This document shows, one piece after another, positions 7,714 to 17,389 of a DNA stretch of 64,000 bases. Each line of letters starts with the position of its first letter. The stretch's first letter is position 1. Position numbers and translations under genes: made by a program. The notes under the pieces are model-generated. The model was not told where the DNA came from, did no database searches, and saw nothing but the letters and a program-made list of their open reading frames with translations. The stretch spans positions 1 through 64,000 of the forward strand of contig JALHNH010000006.1 in NCBI GenBank assembly GCA_022843625.1. Reading direction: 5' to 3'. The DNA comes from Bryobacter sp. GTDB taxonomy: Bacteria > Acidobacteriota > Terriglobia > Bryobacterales > Bryobacteraceae.

Positions 7714-8173
7714 TCGACCCTTGCTGAGCGAACAGCTTACGATGGCTGCGACAGAGGTGCTTGAGACCATGTTTTTCGTATCGGTAGACTCGGCAAAAGA
7801 CGAAAATACGGCTTCTGCCGGAGAACGGATTGGCGCCTCGCTCGACTTCCATGGAGCCTGTGCCGGGCACCTTGCGATATCGCTCGACCGGGCAGCGGCC
7901 GAGTGCCTGGCTTCCAATTTCTTTGGGGGTGTCGGCGAAGGCGGTCCATCGGAAGATAGCCAGTCCGTAATGGTCGAACTTACAAATATGGTCTGTGGGG
8001 CAATGTTGAGTCACCTGGACCGAAACTCTATTTTTTGTCTCGATACACCAAAGCAGCTGGAGCCAGGCCAGGAAGTAAGCGGAGAGATCGTCAGGAATTT
8101 GGCACTCGAAGATGGCCTGCTGAAGTTGGCATTTTCGCTGCAAGAAAAAGCTAAAAAGGCGGAAGCCCAGTAA
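7697..8173 (+). CDS. cheX: CheC/CheX-family chemotaxis phosphatase
   Basis: A 158-residue protein of the CheC/CheX/FliY phosphatase group, expected to remove phosphate from CheY. One catalytic signature is seen in SVMVELTNMVCG, which fits the family pattern S/D-x3-E-x2-N, with a proline 21 residues later. A single site suggests the CheX type. The start at 7697 is chosen because GGAGG ends five bases before it; longer frames into cheY lack support. It lies between cheY and cheB, and CheD partners with such proteins in other bacteria. Assignment to CheX rather than CheC is an inference. Confidence 0.82.
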   Translation: MSLVFDRPLLSEQLTMAATEVLETMFFVSVDSAKDENTASAGERIGASLDFHGACAGHLAISLDRAAAECLASNFFGGVGEGGPSEDSQSVMVELTNMVCGAMLSHLDRNSIFCLDTPKQLEPGQEVSGEIVRNLALEDGLLKLAFSLQEKAKKAEAQ

Positions 8174-9292
8174 ATGTCACTTTCCGCAAATCAGACCGGT
8201 CAACCCATCCGCGTCCTGATCGTGGATGACTCGGCAGTCGTGCGGAGATTGCTGAGTGAGGCATTGTCCGGGCATCCGGACATTGCAGTAGTGGGCACTG
8301 CGCCCGATCCTTTTGTCGCTCGTGACAAGATCCTTGAACTGAGTCCGGACGTTCTGACTCTCGATATCGAGATGCCGAAGATGAATGGACTGAGTTTTCT
8401 GAAGCGGGTAATGCACTACCAGCCTATGCCTGTGATCATTATCAGCTCACTGGGTCAGGCTGGATGCTCGGCCTCGGTTGAGGCGCTGCGACTTGGAGCT
8501 GTAGATGTTTTGTGCAAACCGCATGGCCCTTACTCGGTAGGTGAATTGAGCGCCCAGCTGGCTGGGAAAGTGCGGCTGGCTGCAGCGGCTCAGGTGCGGC
8601 GAGACCCTGCAACACGGAAAGAAACAGGGCTAGCCAGCCCGCCGCCGAGAGGCAGGTCGGCAGCGTGGTGCCGCCATCTGGTAGCGATTGGGTCTTCGAC
8701 CGGGGGTACACGGGCAATCGAGACGGTTTTGCAGGGCTTTGGGGCGGATTGCCCTCCAATTGTCGTCGCCCAACATATTCCGGCGGGCTTCAGCCGGGCA
8801 TTCGCCAAACGACTCAACGAGTCGCTGCCGATGGAAGTAAAGGAAGCCGAGGACGGTGACAGCGTCGCGGCCGGGAGAGTGCTGATCGCCCCCGGCAACT
8901 ATCACATGCTGCTTAAGAAGCAGGGCGGCGCTTACGCCGTCATGGTGAAAGACGGTCCGCTGGTTTGCTATCAGCGGCCAAGCGTCGATGTGCTGTTCGG
9001 ATCAGTTGCGCAAAATGCCGGCCCGGACAGTGTGGCCGTGATTCTGACTGGCATGGGAAACGATGGAGCGCTCGGGATGAAGCGGGTTCGCGATGCCGGC
9101 GGGTGGACCATTGCACAGGACGAAGCAAGTTGTGTTGTCTACGGCATGCCGCGCGAAGCGGTGAAGGCAAATGCAGTAGAAGAATCTGTGAGCCTGAGCC
9201 GTGTTTCTGCCGCCATCGACGAGGGGCTCAAAAGGCCGCACCGGGCGTTAGAATCCGCTGCGCTCCCAAACCAGAAATTGTCCGCCATTTAG
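8174..9292 (+). CDS. cheB: Protein-glutamate methylesterase/glutaminase CheB
   Basis: CheB removes methyl groups from receptors when phosphorylated by CheA. The 372-residue protein has a receiver domain (residues 11-130, phospho-acceptor Asp64 in LTLDIEMPKMNG) and an esterase domain from about 168. The catalytic triad is Ser175 in GSSTGG, His201 in QHIPAGFS and Asp297 in GMGNDG. It starts directly on the base after the cheX-like stop, which means tight coupling. Length and layout are normal. Confidence 0.95.
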   Translation: MSLSANQTGQPIRVLIVDDSAVVRRLLSEALSGHPDIAVVGTAPDPFVARDKILELSPDVLTLDIEMPKMNGLSFLKRVMHYQPMPVIIISSLGQAGCSASVEALRLGAVDVLCKPHGPYSVGELSAQLAGKVRLAAAAQVRRDPATRKETGLASPPPRGRSAAWCRHLVAIGSSTGGTRAIETVLQGFGADCPPIVVAQHIPAGFSRAFAKRLNESLPMEVKEAEDGDSVAAGRVLIAPGNYHMLLKKQGGAYAVMVKDGPLVCYQRPSVDVLFGSVAQNAGPDSVAVILTGMGNDGALGMKRVRDAGGWTIAQDEASCVVYGMPREAVKANAVEESVSLSRVSAAIDEGLKRPHRALESAALPNQKLSAI

Positions 9293-9368
9293 ATTTCTTC
9301 TCAAAGGAATTCGTTCGAGGCCGATACGAGATTCAGACCCTAATGGGTGAGAGAAGAAGAGGAGATAC

Positions 9369-9707
9369 ATGAATTTATACAAACAACTATTTGCCGTTTG
9401 CCTTCTGGCCCTGCCAGCGGCAGCCGAGATGAAGGTGACTCACGCAGACGCCGTCAAGAACGCCGTCAAGCGAACGACTCCCGAATACAACCCGATGGCA
9501 AAGCAGATGCGGATCCAGGGTGAAGTAGAAGTGGAAGTAAAGATTTCTGAAAGTGGCGATGTGTCCGACGTAAAGGTAGTTACAGGAAACCCAATGCTTT
9601 CTGCCACAGTAGTCAAGGCGATGAAGGAATGGAAGTTCACCCCCTTCAACGAAGATGGCAAGCCGAGTCCGGCAGTGGCAAGTCTGCGGTTCACATTCAA
9701 GCAGTAA
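9369..9707 (+). CDS. Secreted TonB C-terminal-domain protein
   Basis: A 112-residue protein with a cleavable signal peptide (about residues 1-19, ending PAAA) and a single TonB C-terminal domain. The domain shows the family pattern: PEYNPMAKQMRIQGEVEVEV, then SGDVSDVKVVTGNPML and a final KEWKFTP strand. Classic TonB has an N-terminal membrane anchor and a long proline-rich spacer; both are missing here, so it is probably a free periplasmic domain. AGGAG sits five bases before the ATG. It is placed between cheB and the receptor gene in the same direction, so it is likely part of the chemosensory operon. Its role there is unknown. Confidence 0.8.
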   Translation: MNLYKQLFAVCLLALPAAAEMKVTHADAVKNAVKRTTPEYNPMAKQMRIQGEVEVEVKISESGDVSDVKVVTGNPMLSATVVKAMKEWKFTPFNEDGKPSPAVASLRFTFKQ

Positions 9708-9761
9708 GGGCCCTCCTCAAAAGCGGGCAAGAGAGACAACAGGGAGGTTGGTAGGAAGGTT

Positions 9762-11417
9762 ATGCAAACAAGCGCAAGCAAAAAACTGATTGGCAGCGTG
9801 GCGCTGCTCGTGGCTCTGGCCCTCGTCGTAGGCGGTGGAGCGCTGATGGTGAATTACCGGCTCGGCGACCTATTAAACGAGGCGATCACGGTCAAAGCGA
9901 AACTGCGGGATTCCGCCGGCAAGATCGGGCAAGAGGCAACCGAAATGGTTGCCTCCGAGCGCGGGCTTGCTTTTTCTATGATGCTCCAGCAGACTCAGCA
10001 GGCCGATGCGATGCGAGCCCGCTTTATGAAAGCACAGGAAGGCTTTCAGAAATCGGCTGGCGAATACGCAGCAGGCGTAAAGAATACACCGGCGGCCACT
10101 GAGGTGAACAACCTGATCGCAACCTTTGAGACGTCGCGGCGCATGCACGAGGAACTGCGCGGAATGATGGAGCAGCAGAAGATGGATCTTGCAATTGCGC
10201 TTCTGAATGAAAAGCTATTACCGCAACTCTCTGGATTGAGTGAATCGGCAAAAAAATTAGCCGAGTACCAGACCGCTCAAATAGAACAGCTCGGTCAAAG
10301 CGCGGCCTCTACCAGCTCAGCCGGATTCTGGATTGTGCTCATCCTGAATCTCGTTGCCTTTGCTGTCGGGACTGTCGTCTTTATGATGGTCAAAAAATTG
10401 ACCGCTACCCTTCGGGATACTGTTTCCGAATTGAGCAACAGCGCACAGCAATTGAGCAACACTTCTTCCGAAGTAGGCAGCTACAGTATGTCTTTGTCAA
10501 AATCGGCGAGCGACCAAGCTGCTTCGCTCGAAGAAACATCAGCCTCAACCGAAGAAATTCACTCGATGACTCGCAGCAATGCCGACAACTCCAAGCAAGC
10601 AGCCTCGCGCATGCAGGAAGCAGCGCAAAAAGTGGAAGAAGCCAACAGTGCATTGGCCGAAATGGTCAACAGCATGAACGAGATCAGCACCTCGTCGAGC
10701 AAAATCTCGAAAATCATCAAGGTGATCGACGAAATCGCCTTCCAAACCAATATCCTCGCACTCAATGCAGCAGTCGAGGCAGCACGCGCAGGCGAAGCCG
10801 GTATGGGCTTTGCGGTAGTAGCCGATGAAGTTCGCAACCTGGCGCAACGTTCCGCCCAAGCAGCCAAAGACACTACACAGTTGATCGAAGAATCGATCCA
10901 AAGCGCCACCAGCGGCAAGAACAAGCTGGATCAGGTAGCACGAGCCAGCGCCAGTGTAAACGATCTGGTTAAAGCAGTGGGCAGCCTCGTTCAGGAAGTC
11001 CGCCTGGGCAGTGAAGAGCAAGAACGCGGTATCGAACAAATCGCCAAGGCGGTAAGCCAGATGGAGCGGGTCACGCAACAAATCGCAGCCAACGCCGAAG
11101 AAGGCGCCGCTGCCGGCGAGGAGCTTCGCAAACATGCGGCAACCGTTGGCCGAACCGTAGATTCACTCCAGGCGCTGGTCGGTCAGGATTTGGCCCAAAC
11201 CAAAGCCGCTGTGCGAAAGGAAAAGCCGATCAGCTCGCACTCAACCCACAGAAACTCAGCTTTGGCAAGCAGCCGGCACGAGAGCGCACATTCAACCAAG
11301 TCTGCCGCATCGACCAATAAATATCATCCAGGAGCCAACGTAGCGCAGAGCTCTAATGTTGGAGTCGTAGACAAAAAGGACCCCTTCCCCATGGAGGACA
11401 GCTTCGAAGAGTTCTAA
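9762..11417 (+). CDS. Methyl-accepting chemotaxis protein, apparently lacking HAMP
   Basis: A 551-residue receptor. It has a membrane helix at about residues 9-30, a periplasmic domain of about 155 mostly helical residues (probably a four-helix bundle) and a second membrane helix at 188-210. The long cytoplasmic coiled coil has the conserved tip [20 protein letters not shown] (322-341). From the second membrane helix to the tip is only about 125 residues, against about 175 in E. coli Tsr, and no HAMP pattern is seen between them. After the coiled coil (about residue 474) comes a flexible tail of some 75 residues ending SFEEF, which fits the x-aromatic-x-x-aromatic tether for CheR/CheB. The gene closes the chemosensory operon. 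Confidence 0.93.
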   Translation: MQTSASKKLIGSVALLVALALVVGGGALMVNYRLGDLLNEAITVKAKLRDSAGKIGQEATEMVASERGLAFSMMLQQTQQADAMRARFMKAQEGFQKSAGEYAAGVKNTPAATEVNNLIATFETSRRMHEELRGMMEQQKMDLAIALLNEKLLPQLSGLSESAKKLAEYQTAQIEQLGQSAASTSSAGFWIVLILNLVAFAVGTVVFMMVKKLTATLRDTVSELSNSAQQLSNTSSEVGSYSMSLSKSASDQAASLEETSASTEEIHSMTRSNADNSKQAASRMQEAAQKVEEANSALAEMVNSMNEISTSSSKISKIIKVIDEIAFQTNILALNAAVEAARAGEAGMGFAVVADEVRNLAQRSAQAAKDTTQLIEESIQSATSGKNKLDQVARASASVNDLVKAVGSLVQEVRLGSEEQERGIEQIAKAVSQMERVTQQIAANAEEGAAAGEELRKHAATVGRTVDSLQALVGQDLAQTKAAVRKEKPISSHSTHRNSALASSRHESAHSTKSAASTNKYHPGANVAQSSNVGVVDKKDPFPMEDSFEEF

Positions 11418-11452
11418 GTAACGCTCAGACTAAGCCTGAAAGCAACCCCCAT

Positions 11453-11491
11453 CTCCGCAAGCTCCACGATTGGCGCTTGCGGAGTTTCTTT
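11453..11491 (+). terminator. Intrinsic terminator of the chemosensory operon
   Basis: A perfect 10-bp stem (CTCCGCAAGC at 11453-11462 with GCTTGCGGAG at 11475-11484) is followed by TTTCTTTTT. It lies between the receptor gene and the convergent ylxP. Confidence 0.9.
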
Positions 11492-11511
11492 TTGAGCTCA
11501 GGCTTTGGGTT

Positions 11512-11796
11512 CTAGAGATACTCGTAGACTGCGTCGACAAGCAGCGGCCCAAGAAAATCGGACGCGGTGCGCTCTACCGCCTCAAGCATTTGCTGGGAAT
11601 GCGCCCGGCTGTTTGAAACCGTAACGGCGGCAACCAATCCGCGCTTCCACACATCCTGAAAATCAATCTCCGCAACCGCCACGTTATGGCGATTGCGGAG
11701 TCTTTCTTTCAGACCTGTTAGCCAGTGACGCTTGTCCTTTAGAGACTGTGCGTCGACAATGTGGAGTTCGAGGGTTAATACACCGATCGAAGGCAT
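11512..11796 (-). CDS. ylxP: YlxP-like DUF503 protein
   Basis: A 94-residue protein of the DUF503 family, which usually sits beside infB and rbfA. Typical features are VLTLELHIVDAQSLKDKR at the N-terminus and the later segment FQDVWKRGLVAAVTV. Bacillus YlxP has been linked to ribosome function, but a biochemical role is not settled. It starts 16 bases after infB, as the last gene of the rimP-nusA-infB-ylxP run. rbfA and truB, often next, are absent because the convergent receptor gene ends here. Confidence 0.88.
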   Translation of the reverse strand: MPSIGVLTLELHIVDAQSLKDKRHWLTGLKERLRNRHNVAVAEIDFQDVWKRGLVAAVTVSNSRAHSQQMLEAVERTASDFLGPLLVDAVYEYL

Positions 11797-11812
11797 TGCT
11801 GGGTGCGTGGAC

Positions 11813-14800
11813 CTAGTCCATTAGAGCTTCGACAGCCACTCGTTCGTTTACGAAGGCTTCCATCTGATCTCCAGGGCGAATGTCCTGGTAGTTAGCGATT
11901 GCGATACCGCACTCAAAGCCCGTCTTTACTTCAGAAACATCGTTCTTGAAGCGCTTCAGGGTATCGAGCTTGCCGGTATGCACTACTTCGCCATCGCGCA
12001 ACAATCTTACGCTGCAGTCGCGAGAGAAGGTACCCTCGGTGACATAACAGCCGGCGACTGTTCCCACCTTGGTGATGCGGAAAACATCTCGTACTTCGGC
12101 CCGGCCACGGAATACTTCCTTGTAGACAGGATCGAGCAAGCCAGCCATTGCCTTCTTGATTTGATCCACAACTTCGTAGATGATCGTGTGCAGGCGAATG
12201 TCGACTTTTTCAGCGTCAGCCGTCTGGGTCGCACTGCGATCTGGCCGGACGTTAAAGCCGATAATGATCGCGTTTGAGGCCGAGGCTAGCAGCACGTCGG
12301 TTTCGGTGATAGCACCAACCCCGGTGTGGAGAACACGCACTCGAACCTTTTCGTTCGATAACTTGAGCAGGGTTTCGGCAAGGACTTCAGCTGAGCCACC
12401 TACGTCAGACTTGAGGATGAGGTTGAGATCCTTGATCTCGCCTTCCTTAAGCTGTTGATGGAGGGCATCCAGACTGATACGCGTGCGAGCCATAGCTATA
12501 TCGCGGGCCTTGGCTTCGCGATATAGTACGATCTGCTTGGCCTTGGAGGTGTCGGTAACCACCTGGAAGGTGTCGCCTACCTCGGGCATTTGCTCGAGAC
12601 CCAGAACTTCGACTGGAGTAGCCGGTTCGGCTTCCTTCACAGGACGACCCAAATCGTCAAACAGCGCACGGACCTTGCCGAAGACAGAACCGCAGATGAA
12701 GAAGTCGCCGACACGAAGTGTACCGTTGCGGACAAGCACGGTTGCCACCGAACCACGGCCCTTGTCGAGCTGGGCTTCAAGAACGGTAGCCAGGGCAGGA
12801 CGCGAAGGATTCGCACGGAGCTTGGCTTCGTTTACATCGGCCGTCAGCAAGATCATTTCGAGCAAAAGGTCGATGTTGAGACGCTGCTTGGCAGAGACCG
12901 GCACCATGACCGTGTCACCACCCCAATCTTCAGCGAGGAGGCCTCGATCATTTAGTTGTTGTTTAATGCGATCGATCTGGGAATCGGGCTTGTCGATCTT
13001 GTTGATAGCAACAATAATCGGCACACCGGCGGCCTTGGCGTGATTGATCGCCTCGATGGTCTGAGGCATGACACCGTCGTCTGCGGCTACGCAAAGGATG
13101 ACGATGTCTGTAACTTTAGCGCCGCGGGCGCGCATACGGGTGAAGGCTTCGTGACCCGGAGTATCGATGAAAACGATCTTGCGGTTGTTATGCGTAACGG
13201 CATAAGCACCTATGTGCTGCGTAATGCCGCCAGCTTCACCGCTGGCAACGTTTGCGCTGCGGATGGCATCGAGAAGCGAAGTCTTACCGTGGTCCACGTG
13301 ACCCATGACGGTAACAACCGGTGCACGGCTGACGAGCACACCGTTGTCTTCGGCCATTTCGATATCCCAGGTGGATTCTTCTTCGAAGCTCATCTGGGTA
13401 GCGGTTGCACCGAAATTTGCGGCTAGCTCTTCGGCCATTTTGACGTCGAGCGGCTGATTGATCGTGGCGAAAATTTTCTTCTCTACCAGCTTTTTGATGA
13501 CGAGATTGGTGCGAATGCCAAGCTTTTCGGAAAGTTCCTTGACGGTGATACCTTCGGAAATCGTAATTTCCTTGTTGGCCGCCATAGAAACTTCTTCTTC
13601 ACGCTTGCGCTGGGCAAAGAGGAGTTTACCCTCTTGTTCGAGTTCTTTTTCGCGCCGGATCTGCTCTTTGGATTTGGTCGGTTTAACAGCGTGGCGCCGA
13701 CCGGGTTCGGTCGAGGGAAGCACCGCAGCTTCAGGACGCAGGGGTGTTGGTGAGGTCGGATGCTTGCCGGTACGCAGAGGCGGACGTCCGGCATTGTATC
13801 CACCACCGGCATAACCGCCACCACTGTAGCCACCGGGAGAACCGGGACCACGCGATTGAGCGGCACCAGGCATGGCCCGGGGCGGCTGAGGACGGCCTGG
13901 CATGGCAGGACCGGGGGGACGCAAAGGAGCACCCGGGCGGGTGCCCATGGCCGGCTGCTGCTGACGAGCTTGAGATTGCGCGATCCGCTCAGCGAGCTTT
14001 GGATCTGGCGGCACGATGGGCCGGCTGGTTTGCGGCTTCGGCGGACCGAAGCTTTGGCCACTGCCCTGCAAGGGCGGGCGGCTCTGCTGCGGAGGCCGAG
14101 GCATCGAAGGCGCACCAGGAGTAACCCCTGCGCGATTGCCCGCCAAAGGCTGATTCGCCTGGGGCCGGGGCATCGGCATACCTGGGGCACCGCTTGTGGC
14201 TGCAGGGGGCGCAGCAGGCGCACCCGGCGCGGAAGCGGTGCGCTGAGGCGGAATGATTTGACCAGGTCGCGGTGCAAGCGGAATCCCCTGCGGTGGGCGT
14301 GGAGCCTGTGGCGCGGCAGGCGCAGCGCGTAGTGGCGTGCCGGGAGCAATTTGTGCAGCGGGCATTACAGACCCCGGGCGTGGGGCTGCGGGCCGCAAAG
14401 GTGCAGGGACTGCGGGCCCAGGGGCTGCGGGTCCAGGGATTGCGGGCCCAGGGGCTGCGGACACAGGGGCTGCGGACAAAGGGACTGCAGGCGCAGGAAT
14501 TATAGGTGCGGGTAGTGTAGGCCCAGGGGCAACCTGCATGGATGGAGCTTGCTGCATGGGAGAAGACAGACCGGGAGCAGGCGCAGGCACTGCCGGGCCC
14601 GGCGTCGGTAATGAGCGAGACGGCGCTGCGGGAACAGGAGGCGTTGCAATTGTTGTGGTTGCGGGGGCAATGGGTGGCGCGACTGGACTCGACGGTGCGA
14701 ATACAGGCCGGATGGGCATTGAGGGCGCACCCTTGTTTCCAGCATTTGCCGCCAACGGCGGCATCAGGGGAGAACGAAGCGGGGGAGCAAGTGGCTGCGG

Positions 14801-15250
14801 CTTCGGAGGCTCGGCGGGGGCAACAGGGGCAGCAGCGGGAGCCGCGGCAGCAGGTGCTGCAGCCTCAACCGAAGGTACGGGAACAGCCTTCAGAGGGGCT
14901 TCCTTCATTACCGGAGCAGCCGCATCTGGGGTAGCTGCGACTGGGGCCGCTACCGGAGCCGTATCGAGCAGGCTCATCTGCTGTGCCGGTTCGGCATGAT
15001 CTCCGTGATCACTCGAATGGTCGTCATGGCCTACCGAATCATCTTCTTGTTGGCCCTTGCCGCCACGATTTTTCTTTGGGCCCTGGGCTGCTGATTCGGC
15101 AAGCAACTTCTGCTTGACGACAACAGCCACATCCGCTTCGATAGAACTCGAATGCGTCTTTTTTTCCGAAACTCCCAAATCAGGCAGCAGGTCCAGAATT
15201 GCCTTCGGCTTGACTTCAAGCTCCCTGGCCAGCTCGTTAATGCGAATCAT
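11813..15250 (-). CDS. infB: Translation initiation factor IF-2
   Basis: IF-2 is the GTPase that places initiator tRNA on the ribosome. The 1145-residue protein is long for the family (E. coli 890). The N-terminal IF2_N-like segment (residues 1-50, [10 protein letters not shown]) is followed by a very long Pro/Ala-rich linker (about 95-510). A second IF2_N domain lies around residue 565 ([20 protein letters not shown]). The GTPase domain starts near residue 645 with G1 GHVDHGKT, then G3 DTPGHEAF and G4 NKID; domains II-IV and the C-terminal tRNA-binding domain follow. The linker contains a perfect-period 15-base tandem repeat. No clear ribosome-binding site precedes the ATG. ylxP follows. Confidence 0.97.
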   Translation of the reverse strand: MIRINELARELEVKPKAILDLLPDLGVSEKKTHSSSIEADVAVVVKQKLLAESAAQGPKKNRGGKGQQEDDSVGHDDHSSDHGDHAEPAQQMSLLDTAPVAAPVAATPDAAAPVMKEAPLKAVPVPSVEAAAPAAAAPAAAPVAPAEPPKPQPLAPPLRSPLMPPLAANAGNKGAPSMPIRPVFAPSSPVAPPIAPATTTIATPPVPAAPSRSLPTPGPAVPAPAPGLSSPMQQAPSMQVAPGPTLPAPIIPAPAVPLSAAPVSAAPGPAIPGPAAPGPAVPAPLRPAAPRPGSVMPAAQIAPGTPLRAAPAAPQAPRPPQGIPLAPRPGQIIPPQRTASAPGAPAAPPAATSGAPGMPMPRPQANQPLAGNRAGVTPGAPSMPRPPQQSRPPLQGSGQSFGPPKPQTSRPIVPPDPKLAERIAQSQARQQQPAMGTRPGAPLRPPGPAMPGRPQPPRAMPGAAQSRGPGSPGGYSGGGYAGGGYNAGRPPLRTGKHPTSPTPLRPEAAVLPSTEPGRRHAVKPTKSKEQIRREKELEQEGKLLFAQRKREEEVSMAANKEITISEGITVKELSEKLGIRTNLVIKKLVEKKIFATINQPLDVKMAEELAANFGATATQMSFEEESTWDIEMAEDNGVLVSRAPVVTVMGHVDHGKTSLLDAIRSANVASGEAGGITQHIGAYAVTHNNRKIVFIDTPGHEAFTRMRARGAKVTDIVILCVAADDGVMPQTIEAINHAKAAGVPIIVAINKIDKPDSQIDRIKQQLNDRGLLAEDWGGDTVMVPVSAKQRLNIDLLLEMILLTADVNEAKLRANPSRPALATVLEAQLDKGRGSVATVLVRNGTLRVGDFFICGSVFGKVRALFDDLGRPVKEAEPATPVEVLGLEQMPEVGDTFQVVTDTSKAKQIVLYREAKARDIAMARTRISLDALHQQLKEGEIKDLNLILKSDVGGSAEVLAETLLKLSNEKVRVRVLHTGVGAITETDVLLASASNAIIIGFNVRPDRSATQTADAEKVDIRLHTIIYEVVDQIKKAMAGLLDPVYKEVFRGRAEVRDVFRITKVGTVAGCYVTEGTFSRDCSVRLLRDGEVVHTGKLDTLKRFKNDVSEVKTGFECGIAIANYQDIRPGDQMEAFVNERVAVEALMD
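14409..14513 (-). repeat. 15-base tandem repeat inside the infB linker
   Basis: Seven consecutive units of exactly 15 bases run through this segment, the best matching GCTGCGGGCCCAGGG and the last ones decayed. On the coding strand they encode a pentapeptide ladder of the type P-G-P-A-x, part of the disordered IF-2 linker. The period keeps the reading frame when units are gained or lost. Confidence 0.85.
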
Positions 15251-15415
15251 ATGGTGACGCTAGGTCGAATCCCTCTCAACGGTACTGTTCTTCTTAATCC
15301 ATGGCTTGGCGCTTTCAATCAAAATGATTGCGTTCAGCCGTAATACGGTTGCCAGTCGTGCGCACGGTCGAAGATTCCAAGATCTGAAGCAGAACCTTCT
15401 TATCGTAACAAATCC

Positions 15416-16885
15416 CTAGGGCTTATCCGAATCGGTTGATTCTGGAGCGGCTTCCGGGGTGACTTCTTCGGCGGTTTCGGCTGGAGCATCAGGCTCAGCC
15501 GCTATCATCACTTCTTCAGTTTCTCCACTTGCCGTCTCTTCAGGTTCGGCTACTGCTTCGGAGCTCTCCGGCTCCTCAACAACAGCCTCGGCAACAGCCT
15601 CGGCGACTTCAGGAGCAGTTGCCTCAAATTGGGCATAGAATCCATTGATTGCAATGTAGAGCGACTGGATAGAATCCTCACCGACGCCCGGCAATTGCTC
15701 TAACTCCTCAGGAGTAAGCGACCCAAGTTGCTCAACGGTGGCCACGTCAGCACCCACGAGGGAGTCGATCAACGCTTCGGACAAACCGTAGTCGGCCAGC
15801 ACTGAAATCGGAGTTCCAGCAGGAATGAGTTCAGACATATGTGTCTCAACTTCCTGACGCTTTTCTTCTTCACTCTTGATGTCGATCTTCCAGCCAAGCA
15901 GTCTCGCCGCGAGACGCACATTCTGGCCACGCTTACCAATGGCAAGCGATAGCTGGGTGTCATCTACGATGACTTCCATGTGCTTTTCCTCCGCATTGAG
16001 GATGGTGACGCGGGCGATCTTGGCCGGGCTCAAGGCATGCGTGGCAAACTCCACCGGGTTCTCGCTGAACTGGATGATGTCAATCTTTTCGCCGCGCAAT
16101 TCACGGATGATGCTCTGAACGCGCATGCCCTTCATGCCGACACATGCGCCGACACTATCAACGTCGCGATCCCGGCTGGAAACGGCAATCTTGGTCCGCT
16201 CGCCTGCCTCGCGGGCACAGCTCTTGATGACAACCGTGTTGTCGTAAATCTCCGGCACTTCCTGCTCGAACAGGCGCATCACAAGTTCCCCAGCAGCACG
16301 CGACACAACCACGCCAGCGTTTTTGCCGGTCTTCTCTACGGCCTTGATCACAACGCGAACTCGATCGCCAATCGAGAAGCTCTCAAGCTTGGACTGTTCT
16401 TTGGCGGGCAGACGTGCTTCTGTTTTGCCAAGGTCGACAACAAGATCACGGGTCTCGGTGCGCTTGATCACACAGTTGACCAGTTCTCCGACGCGGCCGG
16501 CAAATTCCCCATACACATTCTCGCGCTCGGCCTCGCGCACCTTCTGCAGAATCACCTGTTTGGCGATCTGCGCCGAAATACGGCCGAGGGCATCCATCGG
16601 CAATTCCTGACGAATCTCATCGCCGATCGCGCCGGGAAGCTTATTCTTTTTGGCCTCTTCCATCGTCCACTCGTTGGCCGGGTCGGCCACGGTTTCGACG
16701 ATTTTGCGCAAGGCAAAAACCTGGATCCCTTTCTTGGGGTCCACTTCGGCGACCATTTCGCCTAAGTTCTTGAACTGCTTGCGTGCAGCGAGAATAATGG
16801 CATCCTTGACGGCGTCAAAAATGATCGTCGCCTCGATGCCCTTCTCTTTGGCCAGCATTTCAATGGATTGATAGATCGTGCCCAA
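15416..16885 (-). CDS. nusA: Transcription termination/antitermination factor NusA
   Basis: NusA binds RNA polymerase and nascent RNA and controls pausing, termination and antitermination. The 489-residue protein has the N-terminal polymerase-binding domain (1-130), the S1 domain (GELVNCVIKRTETRDLVVDLG, about 135-200), KH1 and KH2 (VGACVGMKGMRVQSI and LAIGKRGQNVRLAARLLGW) and a helix-hairpin-helix segment near residue 395 (ELEQLPGVGEDSIQSLY). A Glu/Ala-rich acidic tail of about 70 residues ends the protein. The TTG start at 16885 is supported by GAGGTG seven bases before it. ylxR and rpl7Ae-like genes, often between nusA and infB, are missing. A 165-base gap to infB shows no gene or clear signal. 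Confidence 0.95.
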   Translation of the reverse strand: MGTIYQSIEMLAKEKGIEATIIFDAVKDAIILAARKQFKNLGEMVAEVDPKKGIQVFALRKIVETVADPANEWTMEEAKKNKLPGAIGDEIRQELPMDALGRISAQIAKQVILQKVREAERENVYGEFAGRVGELVNCVIKRTETRDLVVDLGKTEARLPAKEQSKLESFSIGDRVRVVIKAVEKTGKNAGVVVSRAAGELVMRLFEQEVPEIYDNTVVIKSCAREAGERTKIAVSSRDRDVDSVGACVGMKGMRVQSIIRELRGEKIDIIQFSENPVEFATHALSPAKIARVTILNAEEKHMEVIVDDTQLSLAIGKRGQNVRLAARLLGWKIDIKSEEEKRQEVETHMSELIPAGTPISVLADYGLSEALIDSLVGADVATVEQLGSLTPEELEQLPGVGEDSIQSLYIAINGFYAQFEATAPEVAEAVAEAVVEEPESSEAVAEPEETASGETEEVMIAAEPDAPAETAEEVTPEAAPESTDSDKP

Positions 16886-16913
16886 TGTGATTCACCTCAG
16901 TCAAATATCCCGG

Positions 16914-17378
16914 CTACCACTCGTACTTCAGATTGGCCTTCTGGATTCCTTCAAAGGGAAAGACTAGCGTCTTGCCCGGCTCTAGCTCCAGCGTGACCCT
17001 TTCGCCATCAAACGCTACCAGTTTGCCTGTGAAACGGCGGCTCTTTTCGATGGCTTGCTTCAACTCAATCTTGACTTTACTGCCAAGAAATCGTTCATAA
17101 TCCCTAGGCCTGATCAAGGCTCTCTCGACACCGGGACTGCTCACCTCAAGGGTATAAGCACCCCCAGGGATCAAGTCGCCTGCATCTATCGCCTCGCTAA
17201 CGAGTCTCGAAACTTTTTCACAATCGTCATGCGTTACGCCTGCAGGCTTATCGAGGAAAATGCGAAAGACCCGGTGAATGCCAGCACCCAGCAACTGGGC
17301 GTCGACCAACTCCAGGCCCTCTATTTCCACGATCCGCTCGACGATTTCGCGAACTTGTTCCAAAGTTGTTGATTTCAT
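16914..17378 (-). CDS. rimP: Ribosome maturation factor RimP
   Basis: RimP is needed for 30S subunit maturation. The 154-residue protein has the usual two domains, with LELVDAQLLGAGIHRVFRIF and the central hallmark YTLEVSSPGVERALIRPRDY. It starts the rimP-nusA-infB-ylxP operon, with nusA 28 bases downstream. The only ribosome-binding-like bases before the ATG (AGG, about 11 bases upstream) fall inside an inverted repeat of the structured leader, so leader control of translation is possible. Confidence 0.95.
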   Translation of the reverse strand: MKSTTLEQVREIVERIVEIEGLELVDAQLLGAGIHRVFRIFLDKPAGVTHDDCEKVSRLVSEAIDAGDLIPGGAYTLEVSSPGVERALIRPRDYERFLGSKVKIELKQAIEKSRRFTGKLVAFDGERVTLELEPGKTLVFPFEGIQKANLKYEW

Positions 17379-17389
17379 TAGAATCAGAG

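Noticed and set aside
14409..14513. Repeat array as a possible CRISPR
   Set aside because: Units are only 15 bases with no spacers and they keep the infB frame; this is a coding minisatellite.
13483..14999. Several long frames in other phases of the infB linker
   Set aside because: The Pro/Ala-rich, GC-rich linker opens all frames. The infB frame is fixed by the conserved GTPase domains.
15251..15415. Missing ylxR between nusA and infB
   Set aside because: I looked for a short frame with the YlxR pattern in the 165-base gap and found none; the gap is too small for it.
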